Shown: positions 34,311-46,700 of the stretch, one piece after another
Layout: the number at the start of each line of letters is the position of its first letter
Position numbering within the stretch: the first letter of the stretch is position 1
NCBI GenBank assembly: GCA_015143295.1
Contig: CM026563.1
Location: 5,766,001 to 5,830,000 of the forward strand
Direction: 5' to 3'
DNA length: 64,000 bases
Origin: Tetracentron sinense
Lineage: Eukaryota; Streptophyta; Magnoliopsida; Trochodendrales; Trochodendraceae
Position numbers and translations under genes: made by a program
The notes under the pieces: model-generated
What the model saw: the letters and a program-made list of their open reading frames with translations, nothing else
Told to the model about the DNA's origin: nothing
The model's database searches: none

Positions 34311-35157
34311 GAGCATCTCCAACTGTACTCCATATCTCCATATATGGAGTACCGGCTCCAGAGTGTTACTCCAACCGTGCTCTATATATGGAGGAGATAC
34401 TCCAAAATGCTACGGTGACCCTCCAAATATGGAGGAGGAAAGAGAAAATGGAGATTAATATCCATAACACTATTTATCCTCGTAAATACCATTTGTGTCC
34501 TCTTTTTTTTTGTCTTTCAATATTTTTTTAAATGTCATTTGCATCCTTTTAATTTATTTTAATAATTATCATTTTATATTGAAAATATTATTATGTTTTT
34601 TTTAATAATTGTTTAATTTTTAAATTAATTTATCAGTAAAAGATGCAAAAAAAAAAAAAAAACCAAATCCTCTACGGTATCACCCCTTGAGGTCACCACG
34701 TGTCCCTTTTGACACCCCTTAACCGTGGTTAAGATTCATCCACCCCTTGGGTTCACCTACCCATCCTTGGTTTTTTTTTATAAATATTAAATATTTTTTT
34801 AAAAATTTTAAAACTATTTTTAATATTAAAAAACTCTAAAAACAAAATTTTAATTAAAAAAAGAATTAATATATATTTTTTTAAATGGATGGGTGGGTGA
34901 ACCTTAGGGTGTGTAAATCTTAACCACGATTAAGGGTTATCAAAAAGGACACGTGACGCCCTCAAGGCAAAAGTGGTGAATTATTGAATTTGAGAAGAAA
35001 AATAGGGAATAAAACATATGGATTGTTTTTTTAAAATAATAAATAGTGATTCGGAGATGAGATGCATTGGAGCAAAAAAAACTTTATAGTGGCCATATAC
35101 TATATAAGGAGATGCTAAAATGGATTAAGATTTTGGAGTATAGCATTGGAGATGCTC
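34311..35157. mobile_element. GAGCATCTCCAA-ended MITE, 847 bp with nested insert
   Basis: The left end GAGCATCTCCAACTG pairs with the right end GCATTGGAGATGCTC. The flanking bases are TAA on the left and TTA on the right, close to the TWA duplication of PIF/Harbinger elements but not identical. The arms also share CTCCATAT/GGAGTATA blocks. Another fold-back (about 34679-34977) is nested inside. Confidence 0.65.
34679..34977. mobile_element. Nested fold-back MITE with CACGTG and GGTTAA motifs
   Basis: The left arm runs CCTTGAGGTCACCACGTGTC, TTTTGACACC, TTAACCGTGGTTAAGATT and GGTTCACCTACCCATCC. The right arm repeats these as their complement in reverse order (GGATGGGTGGGTGAACC, AATCTTAACCACGATTAAGG, GGACACGTGACG, CCTCAAGG), giving arms of about 95 bp. 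The exact termini and duplication are unclear. Confidence 0.7.
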
Positions 35158-35459
35158 TTAACAAGCTAGCTTTACTTTTTTTTTTTTGTGGTGTAAAAAC
35201 AAGAGATGTTAGCTTGGGCCATTGAAGCTCTTGCAACTCATATAATTGGGACGGGACGGGGGTGCGCACTTTTTAAAATATCATGTATGGTTGGTTGGGA
35301 TCGAAACATGGATCAAGGTTTAAGTATTGGAACTTGGAAGAGGGTACGAGTGGGCAATAATGGAATTGTAGGAAAGATTCTTGTTATTTACCCAATTACC
35401 CTTTCATAGCAGCAGTCCCAGCATCTTGAATTTTCATCTCTGCCCATCACCGTTTCAGG

Positions 35460-36028
35460 ACCAAAGCCCTACCTACCCTACAATTACAAAGACCAAAGGG
35501 TCGAAACTCGAAACTCCCTCTCTCTCTCTCTCTCTCTCGATTTCTCCTTAACCCTCTCCTCTCTGTATAAGAAATCTCGTTTGAATCTCTCTTTTAGCGT
35601 TCATTTGATTTATCTATGATTCTTTCTTCAGATCATTGAAGTTTTATTCTTCCTTGTACCACTGATAATATTTTTTCTCTCTGTTTTGTTCGTGTTTTTT
35701 TGGTGACTGCGAATTTCCTTTTTTTTTGGTTTTTGTTTTGTTTTTCTGTTCGGCTTCCGATCTCCCAAATCGGCGACCAAAAATTACCATTTTCTTAGGT
35801 CGATTGCGACTGCACGCTTGAGATTATAGGAGGTAAGAAATTTTTTGCTTTGGTATGAATCAATGGTTCTAGGGTTTCGTACCTGTTATTTTTTTCTCTC
35901 AAATTTAGTTTGTTTGAAAATTGATTAGATTAAGAGGTGTTCTGCATTTCTTGTGGTTAAATTTGTGTTCAATTACAAAGTATATGGAATTCGTTATCAA
36001 GAAATTGGTTGCTTTTTGATGATTTAGG
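35460..36028 (+). other. SAC3A 5' UTR exon and leader intron
   Basis: A 5' UTR exon with a CT microsatellite (35516-35539) ends at 35832 with the consensus donor AG|GTAAG. The leader intron is 35833-36027 (acceptor TTTAG). An upstream frame ATG...TGA of seven codons lies at 35616-35639. The transcription start was not identified. Confidence 0.65.
35516..35539. repeat. (CT)n microsatellite in 5' UTR
   Basis: An uninterrupted run of about twelve CT units, typical of plant 5' UTRs. Confidence 0.9.
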
Positions 36029-39000
36029 ATGTTGATGAATCAAGGAGGCAATAGTGATACCGGAGCTCCGCGGGACCCCAATTCGCTCGAGGTAATTTCT
36101 AAGCTACTATATATATATTTGTTTGTTTTTTTGTGTGCAGGCACGCCTATATATTTTTTGTTTTCAATTTAATGATTGTGGTTGAAATAATGGTTACTTG
36201 ACTGGTTGTAAATGGATTATGATGTTTTTTATTTATCATGTAAGCAGCATTATTGTAATGAGACGGGGTTGAAATTTGATGTTAACTTAGTACTTAGTAG
36301 GTTTATTAGCTCTATGGTTTTTAGATGAATTCTTCAACAAGTAATTTGGTTTACTCATCGATCTCTCTTCTTTCTTGAGAGAACTCAAACACTACTCTAA
36401 AACCCTATTGGGTTTACATTGAATCTAATGGTCCAAACCATGATTTTTTTTGGTACATGATCTAAATGCTATTTTCAATTATGTGGGAAGCTCTTCCATA
36501 TATATGTGAGTAGTACATCTTTTCAAGTTATTTATCTAGTTTATCCTATCAATAATGTGTTCATTTACTTGGAATTCACTTACAATGTTTGTGAGACTTC
36601 ATCATGCCCGTGGTATCAGAACTTGTTAGTGGAAAACTGGAAATTACTCCCATTTGTAGTTAGCAGAACACTTGCATCGTTCTAGGGCCGACATGACTTT
36701 CGATTGTTGAACTTAATTGTAAGATTTCCCAAGACTCATTCATATGCCCAGAATATTGTAAGTAGTTCCTTCTGTTTTTATGGGTTGAAGTTTCATTCAC
36801 TTCATCACATTTCTAAGCTTTCACTTTTGGGAAATTAGGGTGTATGATTCATCAAATGGTACTTGGCACTCATAAAATTCGTTTAGAAATATCAAATACA
36901 ATATTTGAGATCCGAGAATTTTTGAAAAAGGTGATGGAAATTCATTTGGGGTGATGCCTTATCTCTATGTTGACTTAGGGGTTATCCAATATATCCCTAT
37001 GTCTCAGATTAGTGATAGACCAATCCCTGCTATTTGTCTTCTTACCAAATATCAGTATATATCGCATCATCTTGCAATGTATTACAAAATTGCGTAATTC
37101 CTTAGAGTGTGTTATAAAATATAAGGGAAATACCAACGAACATGTGAGATGTATTGGAGCTTTTTTCTTTCTTTCTTGGGTTTTCATCATCTTTTCACCG
37201 AATTTGCTTGGATTTGGGTTGTCAACCGCAAATCTACCCTATTTGGTGAGAATCATCAGCTAGAACACGTGGTGCAAAATTTTTTATATAGATTTTAAGC
37301 TTAATAGTAGGCAAATTAAGCTTATTAGTTGGAAAATTAACTTCGAAGGTGTGTCGTCAAGGCGTAGCTGAAGAAATAAGGACTAGAAACGCAGATTTAG
37401 AGGCCTAAATCCCATGAGGCTCTCACCTCAAAGTGTGAGGTGCACATGAAGTGCACACATCATGCCTTGAGGTCACCTTTTGTCAGAGGAGACATGCACT
37501 TCATACATTGATTGAAAGAGGGTTCTCACCATATAACCAACTTATTTTTTTTCTCTTTTATTTATTTATTTTGTTTAAACTAACAATTTATTTATTATGT
37601 TTAATATAAAATTTTTGTAGATGATTGATCTCACACTTAGGGTTTCCTTACCAAGGTTGTTAAATTGTAATCGAATTGTAAAATCATTTTAGGACCGATT
37701 CGATTCAAATCGTAAATTGTAAGATTCAATCCATTTTTTTAAAACTTGTTTAAAAAATGCAAAAAATTACTTAATAAATAAAAAAATAGAAAAAACTATT
37801 ATCCAAAAGATTTCATTTATATCTATTGATAAAAGAAAGTAATGAACATTTTATTGCATACACTATAAAAAACATGAATAAACTCCATAAAATGGGGAAA
37901 AAAAAAAACAATATCATTATAGATAAACCAACAAAAGTAAACTTATATAATCATGTTGTATGAGATCAAGTATCGAAAGACTTGTACAAATAAAAAGACT
38001 AATAAAATAAATTATCAAGAGAAACTATCAATTTTTCCCAAAATGCAACTCCATCATCTTTCTTCTTCCATATTTTTTTTTTCCCGTTTCATAACATGTC
38101 AGCAACAAAGAGAAACCCCAAATATGGGTTATGGCATGTCCGAAATAAGGGTTATCTTGTTTCTTCTCTCTTCTTAAAAAACATAAAATACTTTTAGAAA
38201 ATCACAAGAATAAAAAATATTTTTTAAGTATTGGTCCGTAAAAGGGATTTCGTGCTCGAATCACCTGAATCACACGAATCAGACAATTTGAATCACAAAT
38301 CGTAATCAAAATCGCAAATCAAATAGGATTTACCCAATTAAAATTTTCACTTCCGATTTAAATCGTTTTACTTGGGATTCGAATCGAATCATAGGATTTG
38401 AATCGCCAATCGCAAGGATTTAACAACCATGTTCCTTACTAGTCATTACAGGGTTTTGAAGCTACTGGTTTGCAACGTTGATTTTAGTGACTCCTTTGCT
38501 AATACTTGTCAGAATCTAAAATCCAATTTTGCATTACCTTCGATATGTATTTATGATTGAACATCATTTTGCTTTTCAATATGTTATGAAAAAAAGGTAA
38601 ATCTTATTAAGGCACTTTCTTACATATCATAACTTTATATTTGATGTGATAGTTTTTTTTTCATACACCCACCCACCCACATTCCATTACTTTTCTCAAT
38701 TTTTCTTCCAATTTTCTCAATTTTAATAATAACTATTTAAAAAAAAAAACGGTAGAACGTTAGGCTCATGCTTTTGGAGGTCCTAATGCCTTGCCTCATA
38801 CCTTCGTCTTTTAAAGACCTGATTAAAATGTCATTAACATTCTAAAATAACGGAATAATGATTATTAACAGCTTTTATTACGCCGAAATTATTTACCAAT
38901 ATAATGAAAATTTCTATTGCCATAGACTGTTATAACATATTTATTGACCATTATAACTGCCATTGTTAAAATCATGCAATCAATGATTCTTCTCTCTCTC

Positions 39001-39101
39001 TTCGATGGCAATGATGATAACAACGTGATGGTGCGGTGACCGCCACCGGTGATGATTGTCCTCTCTTCCGTGGTGACCAACCACAACAATTACAAACTCT
39101 C

Positions 39102-39144
<43 letters not shown>

Positions 39145-42100
39145 GCTCCTTTCGTTTTGACGTGAATTGCCTGGGGTGAGTGGTTTGATGGTTATTCAAT
39201 TTGTGTACCTGATTTTGGTGCAAGTTCGGGTCCATCAATTGTCCGTTCGACTTGCTTCAGGATCCAGTTCCTTGTCTCCCGGTCCGGGTTTTAGAACGCT
39301 TAGTCAAAGTACTTAAAATGATTGATGGGTACTTGCAAATTTTGAAGGATAGGTATTTCAGATGTTAAAGACCAGGTCAAGCACTAGTCATTTATGCTGG
39401 TAACTGGGTCCTAGTCAAGTATTGATTTTTTACACAGACTTGCTATATAATGATGAAAACTTCTTTTGGCGTGCAAAGCAGTTAGTCATTGTAAGGCTGA
39501 ACTTATTTTAGACGGGCATGGGTTTCCTAGACAGTCTTGCACTTGGTTCAGCTGTGGAGTTTAGTGTCCCTCCTCTAAGTGTTCCAGGTTTTCTTACGTG
39601 TGGCAGTTGAGGTGGTGCCCAAAAGAGGTCCATCTGTTTTTCCAATTCACCCTTTATGAATGAGCACATTTCAGTTTATAGATATGTCTGTCATGAGGCA
39701 AAGGAGGGCACTTTTTCTCTCACATTCTAGATGTAATTTTTTTAAAATTTAATAGGGCTGCTTATTGAGTAGGGTAAGGAGCTGTCTTGGACGAATTACG
39801 TGTGGTCAATCTAAATGTTGCCTAATCAAATGGATGTTGTGGATTGGCCATGTAATTCCATCCATGTGGTTAAAAAATTTGGTGGTGGTGGTGGTGATCC
39901 TAGACCGGCCCATCCAGAAAGCCTAGTTCCATCTTATGAAGTCTTGTTTCTGTTAAATAGCTACATTGCTTTCCTCACATATCTATATTTACCTTTTCTT
40001 AAACCCATTAGTTCTGCCACTCTTAAGTCTTACTATACTCATGGTTGAGCTGTGCTGCTGCAGCATCAATAATAGCTTCCTTTATGGCAAGTCTCTAAAA
40101 TATCTTACATTTGTTTAATTTTGGTAATAATTATGGCCAATTCATATATTGTTAGAGGGAGATCAGTACCCAAAAAAAAAACATTTATCAAATTAACTTT
40201 GATTCTTTTCTTGGCCAGGCATGTCAGGTTGTGGATGCAAGCCAAGGACATACATCTGCATATGCATCTTTAGCTCTTGGACATCCTCCTCTGCCATCGA
40301 CATCATGGTCTGAAGCTTTATCAGGGACCATGCATAGGATAGCTAACAGATCTATTGAGACCACGAATTCCAGCTATCATCATGATCAGTATACAGAGCC
40401 ACCATCGAGGGATGCTCAAGATGGCCTGAATGCTGCATCGCATGCCTCTACCTCATCGAGTTTGGGATCAGCAAGCGGACCACAAGAATATGCTGGCTAT
40501 ACATCATACCCAAGTTCTAGTGACCCTTATGGTTATGGCAATGCGGGATATCAGGCTTACTATAATGGCTATCAGCAGCAGACTAGTCATCCGAACTCTC
40601 AGCCAGTGGGAGCATATCAAAACTCAGGTGCTCCTTATCAGCCTCTTACCTCATTTCAGAATACAGGCTCTTATGCGGGGCCTACAAGTTATGCAAGCAC
40701 TTACTACAATCCTGGTGATTATCAGACAACTGGAGGTTACCCAAGCGGCAGCTATAGTAATCAGACTAACTTGTGGAATGAAGGAAACTATGTAAATTAT
40801 ACGCCTCATCAATTTCCAAACTATACATCTTCAGATTCGAATGGTGCTCATAGTTCTAATACTGTAGCTGCAACTCCACTTCATTATGATCAACACTATA
40901 AGCAGTGGGCAGATTATTACAGTCAAACTGAAGTTAGCTGTGCTCCCGGGACAGAGAACATGTCTGTCACCAGTGCATCTACTTCGGATTGTGCAACTCC
41001 TGTTGTTTCTGGTGGATATCCAAATTCTAACAGCCAGCCACCACCACCTGGCACCACATCCTGGAAACCAGAATCCAGTTCATCTGAATTGCCGCCTTTG
41101 CAGGTTTGGGGTTTCTTGTCACATGCAATTTAGGAAGAAATTATACACCTTCACACACATGAACATGCCAAATGGATTAGAGTAGATTGGCAATAAGTGT
41201 CAAAAAGTCAAGAGGAACAACACTATACCTTTCATTGCTTTAAGTGCTCATTCTTCCTTATTTGTTTCGTGGGTATCTACTTAAATTGATAATTTTATTA
41301 CATTCCATGATTCAACCTGGTATGTGGAATGATTGCTTTCACGAGCTTATTTTTTGTCATTGCCTCTTCATTTGTATACCTTTTGTCTTCACTGTTCGTT
41401 TTTTGGAGCCTATTTTTTGTCATTGCCTTTTCATTTCTATACCTTTTGTTCGTTTTTTTGGATGCATCCGATTTGTACTTGTGCTGATCATACAAATTTG
41501 TGGGCCTCGTTTAAATTTCTCGTAGATTCTGTAGCCTTCAGCAGATCACTGCTTCTTGGGCAACTCAGGGTAGCTTCTTGAAGGTCTGTTGCTTTGCAGG
41601 CTTACCCCTTCGCTAGATGTCTGGGATAATATTTTTTTTGTGACGGATGTCTAGGATAATGACTTTGGGGTTTTCCATGCTGCTCTCTTAGTGGGTGTCT
41701 TTCTGCCTGGTATGAATTAGAGTTGGGACAAATACTTTTTATGTTTTCTTGCAGAAGTTTTGGAATAAATAGTAATTTTCAAAAAGTGCATTATCCCCTA
41801 GAAAGAACACTTTTCACCCTTATTATGGGTAGACATGCTTCGCCTTAACTGGAGTACTTGTCTGTTAGGGGATGTGGTGTAGACCTTTATGTTCTTGTCC
41901 ATGCGTAGTTTATAGCTTACATCAGTGAATTTCTGATTTTCATATATGACAATTGGATTTAAGACTTAATATTCATATGCAAACACCTCACCACCATCAT
42001 GTAACCCTTTCCCAATTCTCTGTGGTTGCCTACATGAACCATGTCTAGCTGTTCCAGTCTTCCCAGGGTCGTACATTTTTATGCTTACGTTTATATATGT

Positions 42101-43713
42101 AGATTTAAGTAGACAAAGATTCCTGACTCCCAAGTATGCATCTGCGAGTTGAGGTCCCACAACCTCTACGTGTTGTCCAAAGCATGAGTTAAAGTATGTG
42201 TATTACACATTTTTCATTACAGCTGAGATGGATTATGAAGCGGGTTTATTTGTAACGTCTATTCTCAGCGTCAGATGCTGTGATCGACAACTGTATCTTC
42301 GCTTGATTTCTCTCATACCAATAAATACATTTCCCTTAATTATACTAAATATAAAGAGAATGAGTTGTTCGGCTCGCCAACATGACCGACCTTGCTTTTT
42401 TCATAATAGCCATCTTAAATTAAAAATTACAATGGCTTTTCATGGGTATAACAGTCATTGAGCTCTAAGCCTCTACAGCTTATTATTTAGGAGAATAACT
42501 AGAGATAAAGTGCTCAACAATTTTCTTCCTTAAAATTCTTTCCTTTCTAGGAAATGCATTTTTATCACTTTTAAAAAAATGGACATGCATTTTGTTTATT
42601 CATTTCTCACTTGTTCTTTTAGCTCATAGCTTTTGACCAAAGTCAAAGCATCTGGGCGACGCTTAGGTGATAAGTGTTCCCTACGCGAGGCATCACCTAG
42701 ACATAGCTTAGGCAACCAAAGTATATTTTTTAATTTAAATTTGTAATCTAATGCTATTTTTTAGCAAATCAGGTTTTATGTTATAGGATATAGCGGTTTT
42801 TTTTTCATCGGCTCCCGACCTAATGCAACCCTCCTCCTTTATCCGGGCATGTGACTAGCAATGTAGTGTAAAGAGTGGCATGGCGATCCATTTGACAATA
42901 TAGTTACATATGAGGTCAGCTATGAGTCTGTATGTTCTTACGTTGGTTATGAATGAATTACTGATGCATATTCAAGAGGAGGTCCCTTGGTGTATGTTAT
43001 TTGCAGATAATGTGTTAAATGCAAAACTGGAATTGTAGAGGGATACCTTAGAATTTAGGAAATTTAAGTTAAGTCTGACCAAGACAAAATATGATGCAAC
43101 TTTAGTAAAAACACATACACGTGGAGGTGGTTGTTAAGATAGATGCCTAGGAGATACACCAAAGCAATCAGTTCTGGTATCTAGGGCTCAATTATTCCTT
43201 AGGATGGAGCGATCAAAGAGGATGTTGTCTTTAGAATTAGAGCCAGGTGGCTAAAGTAGATTTGTGCTTCTAGAGTGCTACGTGACTAATACATTCCAAT
43301 CTAAAACAATAAGACCAACTATGCTTTATAGAGCAGAATGTTGAGCTACTGGATACCCATTCCAAAATCATCAACCGGATCCGAGCTTGCATAAGAGGGG
43401 CATTGATGACAATGATGATAAATTAATGCTATTTGTATATTACTGAAAATTAAAAATCGAAAATAAATCATAGATTAGATTAGAATGTCACTACTATTTA
43501 TGCATATGTTCTTTTTAAAATTTGGATGGAAATATCTCTAAATAACAAACTATGTATCGATCTTTTCCAAATTTTCGTGACTTATTGACTTTTTGACATT
43601 TTAAAATTATGATATTTATTGAAATTTCATCTCGACGATCAGTGTAGTCAAGGCGTCTAGGCGATGCCTAGGCGATTAGCTCCGGCTAGGCGAGGCGTTG
43701 CCTAGGCGATAAA

Positions 43714-43770
<57 letters not shown>

Positions 43771-46700
43771 CAGATCTTTCTCTTTATTTATTAAAGTCAT
43801 TAAAAAAAGTGAGAAGCGAGACACATGTATTAGTAAGAGGAATTCTAGCTTTACTCTCAGCCTTGTATTAGTAAGAGGAATGTTAGCTTTAGTCTCAGTC
43901 AACACATGCCTTGTATTTAAAAAAAGTGAGAGTAGGGTTTGACTGAGAGTAAGTTTAGCACTCCTCATTTAGTAAAGTTGCTTTACTAATAGGAGACGAA
44001 GGAGGGAGAACACGAAGGAGAGAGTGGGAGAGCACGATGGAGACAGAGAGGGAGAGCATACGAAGGAGAGAAAGTGCAGCGTACCTGGAGGTGGAGCTAT
44101 GTCTCTTCTTTCTTCTTCTTCTTCTTCTTCCTCCTTCGTTCTTCTTCTTCTTTTTCTGCAGATTTTGTTTTTGTTTTTAGGGCATATTTTCTTCTTCCTC
44201 ATTCGTTCTTCTTCTTCCTTTTTCTGCAGATTTTGTTTTTGTTTTTAGGGCATATTTTTCTTCTTCTTCCTCCATTCTTTTTCTGCAAAGAGGGAGAAGA
44301 CGCAGAGAGAGAGAGAGAGACGACAAATCGGCAAGAGGGACAAATTGGTACCCCTTTTCTTCTTCTTCTTCTTCTTCTTCGGTTCTGCTGTTTGGGTTCT
44401 TCTTTTTCCTTAAACAAAAAAGCCCTAAAATGGATAGAGTGATTAAAAGAAAACAATATTAACTAAATTAATAAAAAAATATTAACTAAACTAACCATTA
44501 TTAACTAAAAAAAATAGTGTTTAAAAGAAAAAGCGCCTAGGCGACCGCCCAGGTGCCTAACGCCTAGGCGTCGCCTAGGCGCACGCCCAGTATTTTTCGA
44601 CCGCCTAATCACCCAGTTGGGCGCCTCCCCTCCAAAAATGCCTAGGCGACCGCCTAGGCGACGCCTTGACTACACTGTCAACAATATCGTTATTTTGGCC
44701 AAGAAAATCTCAAAAGAACTATTTTTCTCTCATTAATTTTGTTCTTTTGCTTCTATAATGAGAATCAACAACTCCCTTAAAAATTATGGATCAAATCCAT
44801 CTTGTTGTTGAAAACTTGATAATCTAGGAGGTTTTGGCCCTGAAAAAACACTAAGATTTGTGATTTCTTTGTTATCGTTGATTGTCTCCACCCTGTAGGA
44901 AGTACAAGATCACCCCTGGTGCTATTGTGAGATATGGCCAATTCCATGCACCATACTTCTTTTTCATAGGAAATGAATTATATACGTCTTTTTAGATATA
45001 GGTTAAATTAGCTTCAAATAGTGAAAAATTGTAAATGTAACAGTTTAATACATCTACGCTAGATTTGTTTAACAAATTCATATTTTAAGTTGAAAATTTG
45101 GAAAATTGGAGAAAACTAATTTTTCCCATTTGAAGCCTAATAGTGTTTAGACACCAATTAAAAAAAAGCCTAAAAGTGCTTAGACTTGAGTTTATTATAT
45201 GTGATACATTGAAGTCTGATCTACAGATTGGCTGGATTTTTTTTCTGCGACAATAAGTTGTTTATTATTATATATGAAAATGTTAAAAAATAACTAAAAA
45301 TTAAAGTATTTATTTATAAAATAAGTATAAGTGTATAACATTATTTTATATTGGGCAAACCATCACATGTTACACAATGTTGATAATCACGGTAAGTTAA
45401 TTAGCGAAATAGTAAATCATGATCTATAGTAATTTTATTTCAAATATTAAAAAACTAATAAAACTATAGTTATTTACAAAAGATAATTAGATCAAATATG
45501 TGTATTGATTTAACCGTTACATATATTTCAAGTAGTTAGCTTTGCACGTCACATGCTGGCTCATATTGAATTAATGATTGTAACACTTTTTTCTTTAAAT
45601 ATTGCTCATCAAGAATTGAGCATCTATTTGAACTGGAAATGAAAATGGGCAGAAATACCTTAAGAATTCAATAAAAATTAAAGTGGAACATTGAAGATTG
45701 CACAATTTAACCAGCATAACTGATGGAGCATTTTTAAATTGTCCAAAATAACAAGGAATTATTAGAAATGAAAGAATTATAGGCAATAGGAAGCAGGGAC
45801 ATGAAAATAATCTTATGAGATGATCTCAGACGAAAATGAAATTAAAGGAGGGTATTTTAAGCACCTTTTATAATAGGGTTAGGGTACTTACTTGGCGTTG
45901 CATGTGAAGGAGCGTGCATGCCATGTTTCGACAAACTAATGATCAAGAATAACTTTTCTTCCACCCATTGAATAAATCTTTAGTGACTTCTATATTGATC
46001 ATAAGAGTTGCAAGAGAAATCAAAATTCAAAAGTTAAAAAAGAAATCCAAAATAGTAAAAGTAAGGGAGGAGTAACTTTTCTGGGTAAAGCCAAGAGGAA
46101 GAACATAGGTAATATATTCTTACTTGGGACCATTGATTCTATTGGCTTCATCCACAAGTTTGATTTTGAAATCCTTGGATGTAAACGGAAGCTCCCCAAC
46201 TGTGTATAGGCTCTTTCTGCCAAGTGCCACCATAAGTAGGCAATCTCATTCCCAAGTCAGAATCTTTGTAAATTTTCACAAGCGCTGCCATGATAACTCT
46301 ATTCATAGTTTTTTACACCACTTCACGAGTTATAATAACCAATGTTTTAAAACGTGAAGGCATGAGGTGAGGCATTAGGACCTCAAGATGCGTGAGGCGT
46401 AAGCCTCGAGGCCTGAAGCGTAAGCCTCACAAGAAAGCTTCATGCTATCTCGTTTTAACAAATAAATAAAATATAAGAAAGATTGCAAAAAGGTTCAAAA
46501 AGTTAATGAAAAATTATAGTATATATATATATAGTAGAGAGAGAGATACATTTATATGTATATATATAGTTGTATTTGTGTACATTGTTTGTGTGGATGC
46601 ACGCGTACACATATGAAATACTATATATATTAGTTGAAACAAATATAAAAAAAAAACATTTAAGTCTCAGGTGTGGCTAAAAACCTAATATTTGTTAATG

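Larger units (their letters stand above)
36092..40218 (+). other. SAC3A intron 2 (first within the coding sequence), 4.1 kb
   Basis: Donor GAG|GTAATT, acceptor GGCCAG|GCA. An alternative acceptor CAG|GTT at 40227 would drop three residues in frame. It contains the hAT element at 37652, hAT-relic motifs near 37370-37500 and 38745-38820, and a CT/TA microsatellite at 39104-39144. The rest has no recognisable feature. Confidence 0.8.

Noticed and set aside
36975..37263. Overlapping frames of 71-83 codons in SAC3A intron 2
   Set aside because: No protein features; chance frames in intron sequence.
40430..41185. Other-frame openings within SAC3A exon 3
   Set aside because: Shadows of the Tyr/Ser/Gln-rich coding frame; no start or splice support.
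43969..44456. Charged or Phe/Leu-rich frames on both strands
   Set aside because: Arise from TTC/GAA microsatellites in the hAT element.
45590..45786. Next ARGONAUTE exon downstream of the fragment
   Set aside because: The frame contains a GQF motif but does not follow the AGO order convincingly, so it was not included.
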